A DNA stretch of 47,737 bases, from assembly GCA_035544675.1 (NCBI GenBank), contig DATKCA010000162.1, forward strand, positions 1 to 47,737, written 5' to 3'. Source of the stretch: DATKCA01 sp035544675. Lineage in GTDB: Bacteria > Acidobacteriota > Thermoanaerobaculia > Gp7-AA8. The notes under the pieces were generated by a model. The model did no database searches, was not told the DNA's origin, and saw only the letters and a list, made by a program, of their open reading frames with translations. Position 1 is the first letter of the stretch; each line of letters starts with the position of its first letter. Position numbers and translations under genes: made by a program. Positions 20,915 to 28,714 of the stretch are shown in pieces.

Positions 20915-21591
20915 AGTTCCAGGCGGAACTGCTCGAGGGCCCTTCGCCTGAGATAGATCGTCTTTCCTTCAGAGAGCAGCAGGTCCTGCCGCATCAGGTC
21001 GTGGATGAGGCGGGACACCGTTTCCCGCGACGTGCCGATCATGTTGGCGATCGACTGGTGCGTGGGACGAGTGACCGCAATGTAGCCGTTCTCCAACGGT
21101 TTCCCGCTCTCGCCGGCGAGATCGAGAAAGAAGCGCGCCAGACGTCCGTAGACGTCCATCGTGGCCAGCGATTCGATGCGGTTGGACATCTTGCGGAGGC
21201 GCCGGGAGAGCTCGGCGAGGATCTTCTTGGTGATGGAGAAGTTCTCCTGCAGGATCTGGAGGAAGTCGCTGCGCCAGATGGTCACCACTTCGAGCGGCTC
21301 GGTGGCCACGACCGTGGCCGACCGCGGCTCGTCATCGATGAGCGCCATCTCGCCGAAAAACGCCCCCGGCCCGAGCATCGACAGGATGATCTCCTTCCCT
21401 TCGGGCGAGATCATGGTGACCTTGACCTGCCCCTCGCGAATCAGGCAGAAGACGTCACCGCTCTCGTCGGCGTGAAAGACGACGTCATCCTTGGCGTAGC
21501 GGCGGGTCTTGGCGACCGCGGCGATGGAGGAAAGCTCGCGCTCGTCCAATTCGGCGAACAATGCAAACTTCCGAAAGAATGCCGGATGCAT
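20911..21591 (-). CDS. Crp/Fnr-family transcriptional regulator
   Basis: 226-aa cyclic-nucleotide-binding-fold regulator. The effector domain covers about residues 5-120 (GEMALIDDEPRSATVVA is the phosphate-binding-cassette region), then a dimerisation helix and a winged helix-turn-helix at about 170-215 (THQSIANMIGTSRETVSR, the Crp/Fnr recognition helix). There is no N-terminal Cys cluster, so it is not an oxygen-sensing Fnr. The RSA in the cassette resembles the cAMP-binding signature. It is divergent from the MinD-like gene with 65 bp between starts, so it may regulate it. Its TAG stop is contributed by the adjacent heptamer array. Confidence 0.93.
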   Translation of the reverse strand: MHPAFFRKFALFAELDERELSSIAAVAKTRRYAKDDVVFHADESGDVFCLIREGQVKVTMISPEGKEIILSMLGPGAFFGEMALIDDEPRSATVVATEPLEVVTIWRSDFLQILQENFSITKKILAELSRRLRKMSNRIESLATMDVYGRLARFFLDLAGESGKPLENGYIAVTRPTHQSIANMIGTSRETVSRLIHDLMRQDLLLSEGKTIYLRRRALEQFRLEL

Positions 21592-21656
21592 TTTTCAGCG
21601 ATTCTACTGCAGTTGTCGCACGGTAGGGTTCGTTATAGCGTGCAAGCCCTCAACGC

Positions 21657-22883
21657 ATGAAACGGATCATCCCAATCTCCTCGGGCAAGGGCGGCGTCGG
21701 GAAGACGACCTTCGCGGTCAATTACGCGCTGGAGCTCTCGCGCCACGGGCGGACGATCCTGGTCGACCTGGACACGGGCACGTCGGCCATCCGGAACGCG
21801 ATCGACGTCCCGATCGGGAAAGACCTCTACCACTTCTTTCGCAAGGGCGAGCCGCTGTCGAGCTGCATGACCACTCTGGACGGTCGTCTCGATCCGGAAG
21901 GGCTGTACCGCAACTTCGCGTTCATCGCCGGACCGCTGCACCTGATCGAAGAGATCACGAACTTCGGCCCGGTGAACAAACAGCGGCTGATCGACGCGAT
22001 CAGCGCGCTGCACGCCGACTACATCGTCATGGACATGAAAGCCGGGCTCGACTCGAACGTGATCGACTTCCTGCCGTTCTCGAACTCGGGCATCCTGATC
22101 TTCACGCCGCACTTGCCCAGCGCGACGCTGGCCGCGTCCGACATCGTGAAGGCGATCCTGTTCCGCAAGCTGCGGCTGATCTTCAGCCGGGAGTCGCCGT
22201 TCTTCGACACGGTGCAGGGCTCGCTGGACTTTTTCCGCCTGGCCAACGAGCTGATCGACCGCGTGGAGGACGTGTACGACTCGTCGGTGCCCAACCTGGA
22301 CGCCTTCGCCCTCGATCTGGCCCAGAACCTGGGCGACCACCCCATCACGCGGACGGTGCAGCACACCGTGGACGAGTTCCGCGTGCACTACGTGCTGAAC
22401 CTCTTCAACGGGGTGGACGACTCGTTCGACACAGCCGTCAAACCGTTCATCGAGAACCTGACGCGCAACGTCTCTTCGCGCGTCGGCATCACGAACATGG
22501 GGTGGATCACGCGCAGCGAAGCCGTTCACCGCGCGAACTGCAGCCGGATCCCCGCCCTGCTGATGAAGCGCGAGACGAAGAAGGTCGATCCCGTGACCCG
22601 GGAGATCGACGAGCTGCGGATGGCGGTCGGACTCGAGCCGCCCCGCAAGCGCAGGCGCATCTCCGAGGTGGCGCCGCCGGCCACCGATCACCTGTCGCGG
22701 CAGCTGGAGGTGCTGAAGACGATGTTCGCGCAGCGGAAAGACGACGACTACCACGCCAACTTCGACTACATCACGCAACGATCGCTGTACACGATGGCCA
22801 ACCGCCGCGCCAGCGAGTTCGGCGACACCAGGATCTACTCGCCGCAGCAGATGCTGAAGACGCTTTTCGCGAAGGCAACGTGA
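21657..22883 (+). CDS. MinD/ParA-family P-loop ATPase, orphan, with C-terminal extension
   Basis: 408-aa SIMIBI-class ATPase. The deviant Walker A SGKGGVGKTT is at about residues 9-18, followed by VDLDTGTSA (switch I) and the VMDMKAGLD segment in place of the usual DxPxG switch II. The ATPase region is about 270 aa. The remainder has a basic patch (PPRKRRR, about residues 324-330) and a charged helical tail. Neither minC/minE, parB nor flagellar genes adjoin it. The weak pair TTGTCG (21613-21618) and TATAGC (21634-21639), 15 nt apart, could be its promoter, giving a very short leader. Its partner and cargo are unknown. Confidence 0.85.
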   Translation: MKRIIPISSGKGGVGKTTFAVNYALELSRHGRTILVDLDTGTSAIRNAIDVPIGKDLYHFFRKGEPLSSCMTTLDGRLDPEGLYRNFAFIAGPLHLIEEITNFGPVNKQRLIDAISALHADYIVMDMKAGLDSNVIDFLPFSNSGILIFTPHLPSATLAASDIVKAILFRKLRLIFSRESPFFDTVQGSLDFFRLANELIDRVEDVYDSSVPNLDAFALDLAQNLGDHPITRTVQHTVDEFRVHYVLNLFNGVDDSFDTAVKPFIENLTRNVSSRVGITNMGWITRSEAVHRANCSRIPALLMKRETKKVDPVTREIDELRMAVGLEPPRKRRRISEVAPPATDHLSRQLEVLKTMFAQRKDDDYHANFDYITQRSLYTMANRRASEFGDTRIYSPQQMLKTLFAKAT

Positions 22884-22890
22884 GGAGAGA

Positions 22891-23113
22891 GATGAAGGAT
22901 GAAGGTTTGGAACGATGAACGATGAACAGTCTGGTTCGAGCGTTCGATCACTCCGGTTTGAAGGATGAAGGATGAAGGAATGAAGGATGAAGGATGGACG
23001 CGGAACAAGAGGGGCGGTAGGTTCATCGTTCAGCGTTCGTGAATAAGAACCGGGGACGAGGCAAGAACTTCATCCTTCATCCTTCATCCTTCATCCTTCA
23101 GACTCATCCTTCC
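22891..23113. repeat. Heptamer array, unit GATGAAG, with inverted arm
   Basis: Direct copies (GATGAAG, GATGAAC) are at 22891-22928 and 22960-22998. The inverse (CTTCATC/TTCATCC) is at 23068-23113, with a weaker inverse stretch at 23021-23038. It separates the MinD-like gene from the convergent glycosyltransferase. The last codons and TGA stop of that gene are part of the inverse arm. Confidence 0.94.
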
Positions 23114-23785
23114 AGACACCCTGGCCTTGAACACCGTCCACGCAATGCGAACGCTGTCCCTGACCGGCTTGTAGTGACTGGTCGACACGCCGTTGACGAA
23201 TCCGAGCGCGATCGGGATCGTCACGATGCGGAATCCGGCGCGCCCGGCCCGGACGATCACTTCGCTTTCCATGTCGAATCCGTCCGCACGGAGCGTTACC
23301 CGCTCCAGAAGCGCCCGGGAGTAGAACCGATAGCCGCTCTGCGAGTCGGTGACCGTGGCGCCAGCCATCATGGCGATGGTCCAGGCGGAGAAGCGGTTGG
23401 CGGCGCGGCGGCGCGGCAGCATTTCACCGAACAGATGGGCGCGCCCGCCGATGATCAGGCCGGCACCCGTCTCCGCGCGTGCGGCCAGGAACTTCGGGAT
23501 CTCCGCGGCCAGGTGCTGGCCGTCCGCGTCGAGCGTGATCACGCCGTCGAATTCGCGCTCCAGCGCCCAGGCGAAAGCGGTCTTGAGCGCGGCTCCCTTG
23601 CCGCGATTGACGTCGTGGCGCAAGACCGTGGCACCGGCATCCGCCGCAACGCGCGCCGTGTCGTCGGTCGAGCCGTCATCGACCACGACCACGTCCCGGA
23701 TGATGCCGCGGGCCACCTCGATGACCGGTCCGACGTGGCGCGCCGCATTGAGCGCCGGGATGGCCACGCAGACGCTCCCGGTCAC
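23084..23785 (-). CDS. Glycosyltransferase family 2
   Basis: 233-aa GT-A fold enzyme of the dolichol-phosphate-mannose-synthase-like group. Visible are VAIPALN at the N-terminus, VVVDDGSTDDT (nucleotide binding), and TLDADGQH containing the DxD metal site, with the QSGYRFYSR segment downstream. I chose the GTG at 23785, because its GTGA overlaps the stop of the upstream KS-like gene by 4 nt. This indicates coupling and places it in the biosynthetic cluster. The terminal residues (LKDEG) and TGA are written by the heptamer array. The acceptor is unknown: polyprenyl phosphate or the cluster's product are both possible. Confidence 0.9.
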   Translation of the reverse strand: MTGSVCVAIPALNAARHVGPVIEVARGIIRDVVVVDDGSTDDTARVAADAGATVLRHDVNRGKGAALKTAFAWALEREFDGVITLDADGQHLAAEIPKFLAARAETGAGLIIGGRAHLFGEMLPRRRAANRFSAWTIAMMAGATVTDSQSGYRFYSRALLERVTLRADGFDMESEVIVRAGRAGFRIVTIPIALGFVNGVSTSHYKPVRDSVRIAWTVFKARVSGRMSLKDEG

Positions 23786-24969
23786 TCCGCCTCCCGCGAC
23801 AGGACGGCGCACACGATGCCCCCGCCCGCCGAGAGCGAGTTGACCAGGACGTGTCGAAGCGGGGCCGCTCGCTGGCGCCGGTTGACCTCGATGGACATCT
23901 CGTCATCGCCGGATTCGAACCCGGTCGAGGCGTGCAGCACGCCGTCGCGCATCGCAATCGCCGCGGCAACCAGCGGCAGCGCGCCGCCGGCGGCGTATTC
24001 GCCGAAGAGACCTTTCGTGGCAACGACGGGCGGCGCGGCGCTGCCGAAGAGCGCCTGGATGGCGCGGTACTCCAGCCGGTCGGCGCGGACCGTGGAGTTG
24101 GCGGATGCATACACGGCGTCAACGTCGGCCATCGGAATGTCTGCGTCGTCGATCGCGGCGCGCATCGCCGTCACGACCGCGGAATGATCCTCCCCCCAGT
24201 CCGAGACCGTTGCGCTGACGTCCCTGCCGATACCGAATCCGGAGAGGTGCGCGTACGGCGGGCCCGATCCGCCCAGGATCAGCACGGCGCTCCCCTCCCC
24301 CATCACCAGACCGTTGCGGCGGCGATCGAAGGGCCTCGCTGCCTGGTCCGGGCCGTGCGCGAGAGCGCGCACCCGGTCGAGCACGCTGAAGAGCATCTCG
24401 TTCACTTCATCGACCCCGCCGGTGATGGCCGCCGGCGCGGCGCCTTTCAGGATCTGCGAGCACGCGTACATGGCGGCGGCGAGCGCCGACGACTCGCGCT
24501 GGGTCACCGTGACGTTGAACCCGCGCAACCCGAGCTCGATGGCGATGTGACTCCCGGGAGCATTGGCCACCGATTCCGCGAAGAGCTGCGGAGGAGCCAG
24601 CGCGGCGCCCTTCTGCACGTACTCCTGCATGTACTCGACCGACGTCTGCACCGGACCGAATGCGGTGCCCAGCGCGACGCCGGTGCGCTCGTCCAGCGAG
24701 GCGGCCGCGGCATCGCGCAGCGCCAGCCGCGCCGCGGACAACGCATAGCGCGAAAGCGTGTTCATGCGCCGCATCTTCATCGGCGCGATGAACTCCTTCG
24801 GCGCGAAATCGCGGATCAGCGCCGCCTTGTGCGCGGAAAGGCCCGCGGTATCGAAGCGGTCCACCTCAGCCACGGCGGTCGCGCCGCCGGCCAAGAGGGA
24901 CCGGAATGCATCCACGCCGATCGCGCCCGGCGCGACGACTCCTATCCCGGTGATGGGGATCCGCGCCAT
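23782..24969 (-). CDS. Beta-ketoacyl-ACP synthase homologue lacking the catalytic triad (chain-length-factor-like)
   Basis: 395-aa thiolase-fold protein of the KAS II/FabF type. The Cys-His-His triad of its neighbour is replaced. The nucleophile elbow TACASG reads TQRESS (Arg158 at the Cys position), the first His motif NAHGTGT reads ASANST (Ser289 or Ala290), and the second, FGH, reads FGE (Glu324). The rest of the fold, for example GGVDE, PFDRRRNG and GEGSAVL, is preserved, so this is not random decay. By analogy with KS-beta/CLF subunits, including ApeC of aryl polyene systems, it would pair with the active KS encoded 10 nt upstream and set chain length. Confidence 0.88.
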   Translation of the reverse strand: MARIPITGIGVVAPGAIGVDAFRSLLAGGATAVAEVDRFDTAGLSAHKAALIRDFAPKEFIAPMKMRRMNTLSRYALSAARLALRDAAAASLDERTGVALGTAFGPVQTSVEYMQEYVQKGAALAPPQLFAESVANAPGSHIAIELGLRGFNVTVTQRESSALAAAMYACSQILKGAAPAAITGGVDEVNEMLFSVLDRVRALAHGPDQAARPFDRRRNGLVMGEGSAVLILGGSGPPYAHLSGFGIGRDVSATVSDWGEDHSAVVTAMRAAIDDADIPMADVDAVYASANSTVRADRLEYRAIQALFGSAAPPVVATKGLFGEYAAGGALPLVAAAIAMRDGVLHASTGFESGDDEMSIEVNRRQRAAPLRHVLVNSLSAGGGIVCAVLSREAE

Positions 24970-24979
24970 CGGACGCGCC

Positions 24980-26200
24980 TTATAGCACGCGTCTGAACAT
25001 CAGCGAGACGTTTGATCCGCCGAAGCCGAACGTGTTCGAAAGGACCGAAGTCATGGCCATGGGGCGCGGCGTTTCGGGGATGTAGTCCAGCCGGCAATCG
25101 TCGGCGGCCTTCTTGAGACGAAGCGTCGGCGGCGCGATCTGATTCTGCAGCGCCATCACGCTGATGACCGCCTCCACGCCCCCGGCCGCGCCGAGAGTGT
25201 GGCCGAAATACGACTTGGACGACGACACCGGCACACCCGCTCCGACAGCCGAGACGATGGCCCTGGTTTCCGAGGAGTCGTTGAGCAGCGTGCCGGTGCC
25301 GTGCGCGTTGATGTAGTCGACGGCGGCGGCGTCGCTCTCGAGCATGGCCGCGCGCATGGCCGACTCCGCGCCGCGGCCGTCTTCCGCCGGCGCGGTTGGA
25401 TGATGCGCGTCGCACGAGGCGCCGTAGCCGCAGAACTCGGCGAGGATCTTCGCGCCGCGCGCGAGGGCGTCATCCCATCGCTCCAGCACCAGGTACGCGG
25501 CCCCCTCGCCGAGGGTGATGCCTTTGCGGTCCGCTCCGAAGGGGGAGCACGGCTGGGGGTCGACGGCCTGCAGCACGTTGAAGCCGCTGTACGTCAGACG
25601 GCATAGCGCGTCGCTGCCGCCCGCCACGGCGACGTCGGCGTGCCGCGAGCGGAGGTAGTCCGCGGCCATGCCGATGGCCGCCCCGCCCGAGGCGCATGCG
25701 GTGGCGTTCGAGACCACGCCGCCGCCGAGATGGAACACGCGCGCGATGGCATCGGACGGCCCCGAGGTCGGCTGCTGCAGAACGCGAGAGGCCGGCGCGC
25801 GACGGCGTCCGGCCACGAGCCGCCGGAAGTAGTACTCCTCCCCTTCCACGAGCCCGCCCGTCGACGTTCCCGTGGAGACGATGGCCCGCCCCAGCGGAAG
25901 CGGCGATCCGTTCCGGTTCGCGTCGTCCAGAGCCTCGCGCGCCGCGATCACGGCCAGCGAATCCGTGCGGGAGAGGCGCCGCGCGTCGCGCTTCCGGATC
26001 TTCAGAATCGGCGCGATCTCCTCATCGACCTCCGCGGCCATCGCCGTCGGAAACGTCTCGCCGGGGAACCTGGTGAGCTTCCCGATCCCCGCGCGCGACT
26101 CGCAGATCGACTTCCAGACCTCTTCCTTGTTGCGGCCGATGGCGCAGATGATTCCGGCGCCGGTCACGGCCACCCGTGTCGTTGGATCTGGTTTTCGCAT
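24980..26200 (-). CDS. Beta-ketoacyl-ACP synthase II-type (active KS subunit)
   Basis: 406-aa condensing enzyme with an intact catalytic triad: Cys169 in NATACASGG, His300 in NAHGTGTLLND and His334 in SKSYFGHTLGAAG. The GFGGSN motif near the C-terminus is also present. It catalyses decarboxylative Claisen condensation on ACP-bound acyl chains. The direct neighbour encodes an inactive homologue, so the pair resembles a KS/CLF heterodimer rather than housekeeping FabF. The start ATG lies 11 nt from a long heptamer array. Confidence 0.94.
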   Translation of the reverse strand: MRKPDPTTRVAVTGAGIICAIGRNKEEVWKSICESRAGIGKLTRFPGETFPTAMAAEVDEEIAPILKIRKRDARRLSRTDSLAVIAAREALDDANRNGSPLPLGRAIVSTGTSTGGLVEGEEYYFRRLVAGRRRAPASRVLQQPTSGPSDAIARVFHLGGGVVSNATACASGGAAIGMAADYLRSRHADVAVAGGSDALCRLTYSGFNVLQAVDPQPCSPFGADRKGITLGEGAAYLVLERWDDALARGAKILAEFCGYGASCDAHHPTAPAEDGRGAESAMRAAMLESDAAAVDYINAHGTGTLLNDSSETRAIVSAVGAGVPVSSSKSYFGHTLGAAGGVEAVISVMALQNQIAPPTLRLKKAADDCRLDYIPETPRPMAMTSVLSNTFGFGGSNVSLMFRRVL

Positions 26201-26211
26201 GTGGTTGAGAG

Positions 26212-26528
<317 letters not shown>

Positions 26529-26534
<6 letters not shown>

Positions 26535-26891
26535 GCTGGCGGCCAGATAGAACCGGCCCCTGCCGACTTGTACTCCATCGGCGAGCGCGACCCCCGCGAA
26601 GCGAAACGTTCCGCCGAACTCCGCTTCCAGTGTTACCTGCACGATGACGAGATCGCCGGCGCTGATCTCGCGCATGACCTCACATCGGTCGATGCCGGTG
26701 AGGAAGCCCTGTCCCTCGAACACCAGGCCTCCGGCAAACTGGGCCATGCCCTCGACGAGCATGATCTCCGGCGGCATTGCGTCGTTCGCAGTCCAGAGGA
26801 ACGAGCCTTCGATACTCCGTTCGTCACGCCGGCGCACAGCGGACGCGGCGCGGAACGGGATCTGATGGGGCAGGGACTGTAACCATGACAT
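26529..26891 (-). CDS. Hotdog-fold 3-hydroxyacyl-ACP dehydratase, ApeP/FabZ-like
   Basis: 120-aa protein. LPHQIPF near residues 7-13 matches the LPH start of FabZ and ApeP proteins. MPPEIMLVEGMAQFAGG carries the helix with the conserved Glu of hotdog dehydratases. The HFPG active-site His of FabZ is not present, as in ApeP-type dehydratases of aryl polyene clusters. It would dehydrate ACP-bound 3-hydroxyacyl chains to enoyl chains. Directly upstream of the ATG the sequence ACAAGGAC comes from the neighbouring array, so the array may supply its ribosome-binding site. Function is inferred from motif and cluster context. Confidence 0.75.
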
Positions 26892-26892
26892 G

Positions 26893-27001
26893 TCCTTGTC
26901 CTAGTCCTTAGTCCTTAGTCCTTAGTCCTTAGTCCTTAGTAGGCCACCGTCCCGCCCACGACGTTCTCCTAAGGACTAAGGCTTAAGGACTAAGGCCTAA
27001 G
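26893..27001. repeat. Heptamer array, unit AGTCCTT, with inverted arm
   Basis: About seven direct copies at 26893-26942 and the complement AAGGACT/AAGGCCT at 26968-27001. The inverse arm overlaps the ACP stop and last residues. The direct arm runs up to 2 nt from the dehydratase start codon and, on that gene's strand, presents repeated AAGGA cores resembling Shine-Dalgarno sites. Confidence 0.95.
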
Positions 27002-27256
27002 GGCGAGCCGCTGCTCCACGAATTCGGCGAGTGTCGAGATGGAGCGGAAGGAATCGCGCGCGGACGACTCGTTTTTGAGCTTGATCCCGAACTCGCTCTC
27101 GAGCATGACGACGATCTCCAGCGCATCGATCGAGTCGAGGCCGAGGCCGCCGGCGAAGAGCGGCTGGTCGTCGGGGATGTCGGCGGGGGTCATGTCTTCG
27201 AACTTCAGCCGCTCGATGAGAAGCTCTTTCAATTTCCGTCTGAGGTCATTGGCCAT
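26990..27256 (-). CDS. Acyl carrier protein
   Basis: 88-aa four-helix carrier protein. The phosphopantetheine site is Ser42 in GLGLDSIDALE. The GLGLDSIDALE form is typical of the second-type ACPs found in aryl polyene and related clusters rather than of housekeeping AcpP (DSLD). I chose the ATG at 27256, which matches the usual ACP start. ATG 27271 would add 5 residues. The terminal LRP and TAG stop are made of heptamer sequence. It is first in the leftward series ACP-dehydratase-KS-CLF-GT2 and divergent from the ligase gene. Confidence 0.92.
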   Translation of the reverse strand: MANDLRRKLKELLIERLKFEDMTPADIPDDQPLFAGGLGLDSIDALEIVVMLESEFGIKLKNESSARDSFRSISTLAEFVEQRLALRP

Positions 27257-27349
27257 AGAAATCGCGCTCATTCTTACACAGATGCGGCGCCGGATTTTCG
27301 GGGTCATTCTTGACGTTTCGCGGCGGGCCGGTATGCTCGCTTTGACCTC

Positions 27350-28714
27350 ATGAATCGACGATTTGTCTCATTGGCTTCCGCGGCGCCGGGCGCGGTCGCG
27401 CTCATCGACGGATCCACCGGGACGATGACCACGCGGAGGGCTCTCGTGGAGCGCAGCCGCGCATTGGCGTCCGAGCTGACGGCGTCCGGGATCGTCGCGG
27501 GCGACGTGGTGGCAGTGCAACTGCCCAACTCCGCCGAGTTCGTGGCGAGCTGGCTGGCCGCGCTCGAGCTGAGGCTCGTGGTCATCCCCATCGACCGCGA
27601 CGCCAACGGCAACGAGGTCGCCAGGATCCTGAGCCACTTCGGCGCGCGCGCGCTGATCTACCGTCCGGACGGGCAGCGCAACGACATCAGCATCTCCCGC
27701 CGCCCGGCCGGGATCCAACCGCCGCTGCCGCCCCAGGCCCGCATCATCAAGCTCACCTCCGGGTCGACCGGAATGCCCAAAGGCATCGTGGCCAGCGAAG
27801 AGAACCTGGCCTCCGACTCCGACAACATCTGCTCCACGATGCGCATCACACCCGAGGACCGGAACCTCGGCGCCATCCCCTTTTCGCACTCGTACGGCTT
27901 CTCGAACCTGATCTCGCCGCTGATCATGCAGGGAACGGCCATCGTCGTGTCGAACGACTACATGCCGCAGTCGATTCTCGACCTGGCCAACCGCCACGGC
28001 TGCACCGTGCTGCCGGGGATCCCGATGATGTTCGAGCACCTCGGCGCGATTCCGAAGGGCGACGGCGACTTCCGGACGGTGCGGACGGCGATCTCGGCGG
28101 GCGCGCCGCTTCCGGCGGCGGCGTCACGGCGGTTCCGGGAGCGATTCGGGATGGACATCCACTCGTTCTACGGGTGCAGCGAATGCGGCGGCATCACGTA
28201 CGACCGGCCCGGCGCGGCGGTGGAGCGCGGGACCGTGGGCGCAGCGCTCGACGGCGTCGCGCTGGACATCGACGGGGTGCGGGTGACGATCCGCAGCGGT
28301 TCCGTCGCGCTCGGCTATCTCCAGGATGCCGGCCACTTCGAGCCGTTCGACGGCGGGTTCCGCACCGACGATCTGGTCGAGATGCGCGATGACGGCGAGA
28401 TGGCGCTGACCGGCCGGGCCAGTGATCTGATCAATACCGCGGGAAAGAAGGTGAATCCGCGCGAAGTGGAGAGCGTGATCCTGCAGCTGGCAGGCGTGCG
28501 AGAGGTCAAGGTCTACGGCGAGCCTGCCGGCGCACGGGGGGAAGTCGTGGCCGCGGCGGTGGTGGGCGATCCCGACCTCACGCGCGAAGCGGTGCGCGAG
28601 TTCTGCCGCGCCCGGCTCTCACTGCACAAGGTGCCGCGCATCGTGAAGCTCATCGAGGCCATCCCCATCGACGAGCGCGGCAAGGTCAGGCGGGCGGCGC
28701 TGGCGGAGCTGTAG
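27350..28714 (+). CDS. AMP-dependent acyl/aryl-acid ligase (ANL superfamily)
   Basis: 454-aa adenylate-forming enzyme. The phosphate loop is LTSGSTGMPKG, the A5 motif YGCSECGG, A7 appears as RTDDLVE, A8 as GRASDLINTAGKKVNPREVE and the A10 lysine in IDERGKVRR. It activates a carboxylic acid as acyl-adenylate and loads it on CoA or on the adjacent ACP. It is shorter than typical long-chain FadD (~550 aa) and has the size of ApeH-like or benzoate-type ligases. The promoter region of 93 bp is shared with the ACP gene. Its 3' end overlaps the convergent flavoprotein gene by 29 bp. Confidence 0.88.
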   Translation: MNRRFVSLASAAPGAVALIDGSTGTMTTRRALVERSRALASELTASGIVAGDVVAVQLPNSAEFVASWLAALELRLVVIPIDRDANGNEVARILSHFGARALIYRPDGQRNDISISRRPAGIQPPLPPQARIIKLTSGSTGMPKGIVASEENLASDSDNICSTMRITPEDRNLGAIPFSHSYGFSNLISPLIMQGTAIVVSNDYMPQSILDLANRHGCTVLPGIPMMFEHLGAIPKGDGDFRTVRTAISAGAPLPAAASRRFRERFGMDIHSFYGCSECGGITYDRPGAAVERGTVGAALDGVALDIDGVRVTIRSGSVALGYLQDAGHFEPFDGGFRTDDLVEMRDDGEMALTGRASDLINTAGKKVNPREVESVILQLAGVREVKVYGEPAGARGEVVAAAVVGDPDLTREAVREFCRARLSLHKVPRIVKLIEAIPIDERGKVRRAALAEL

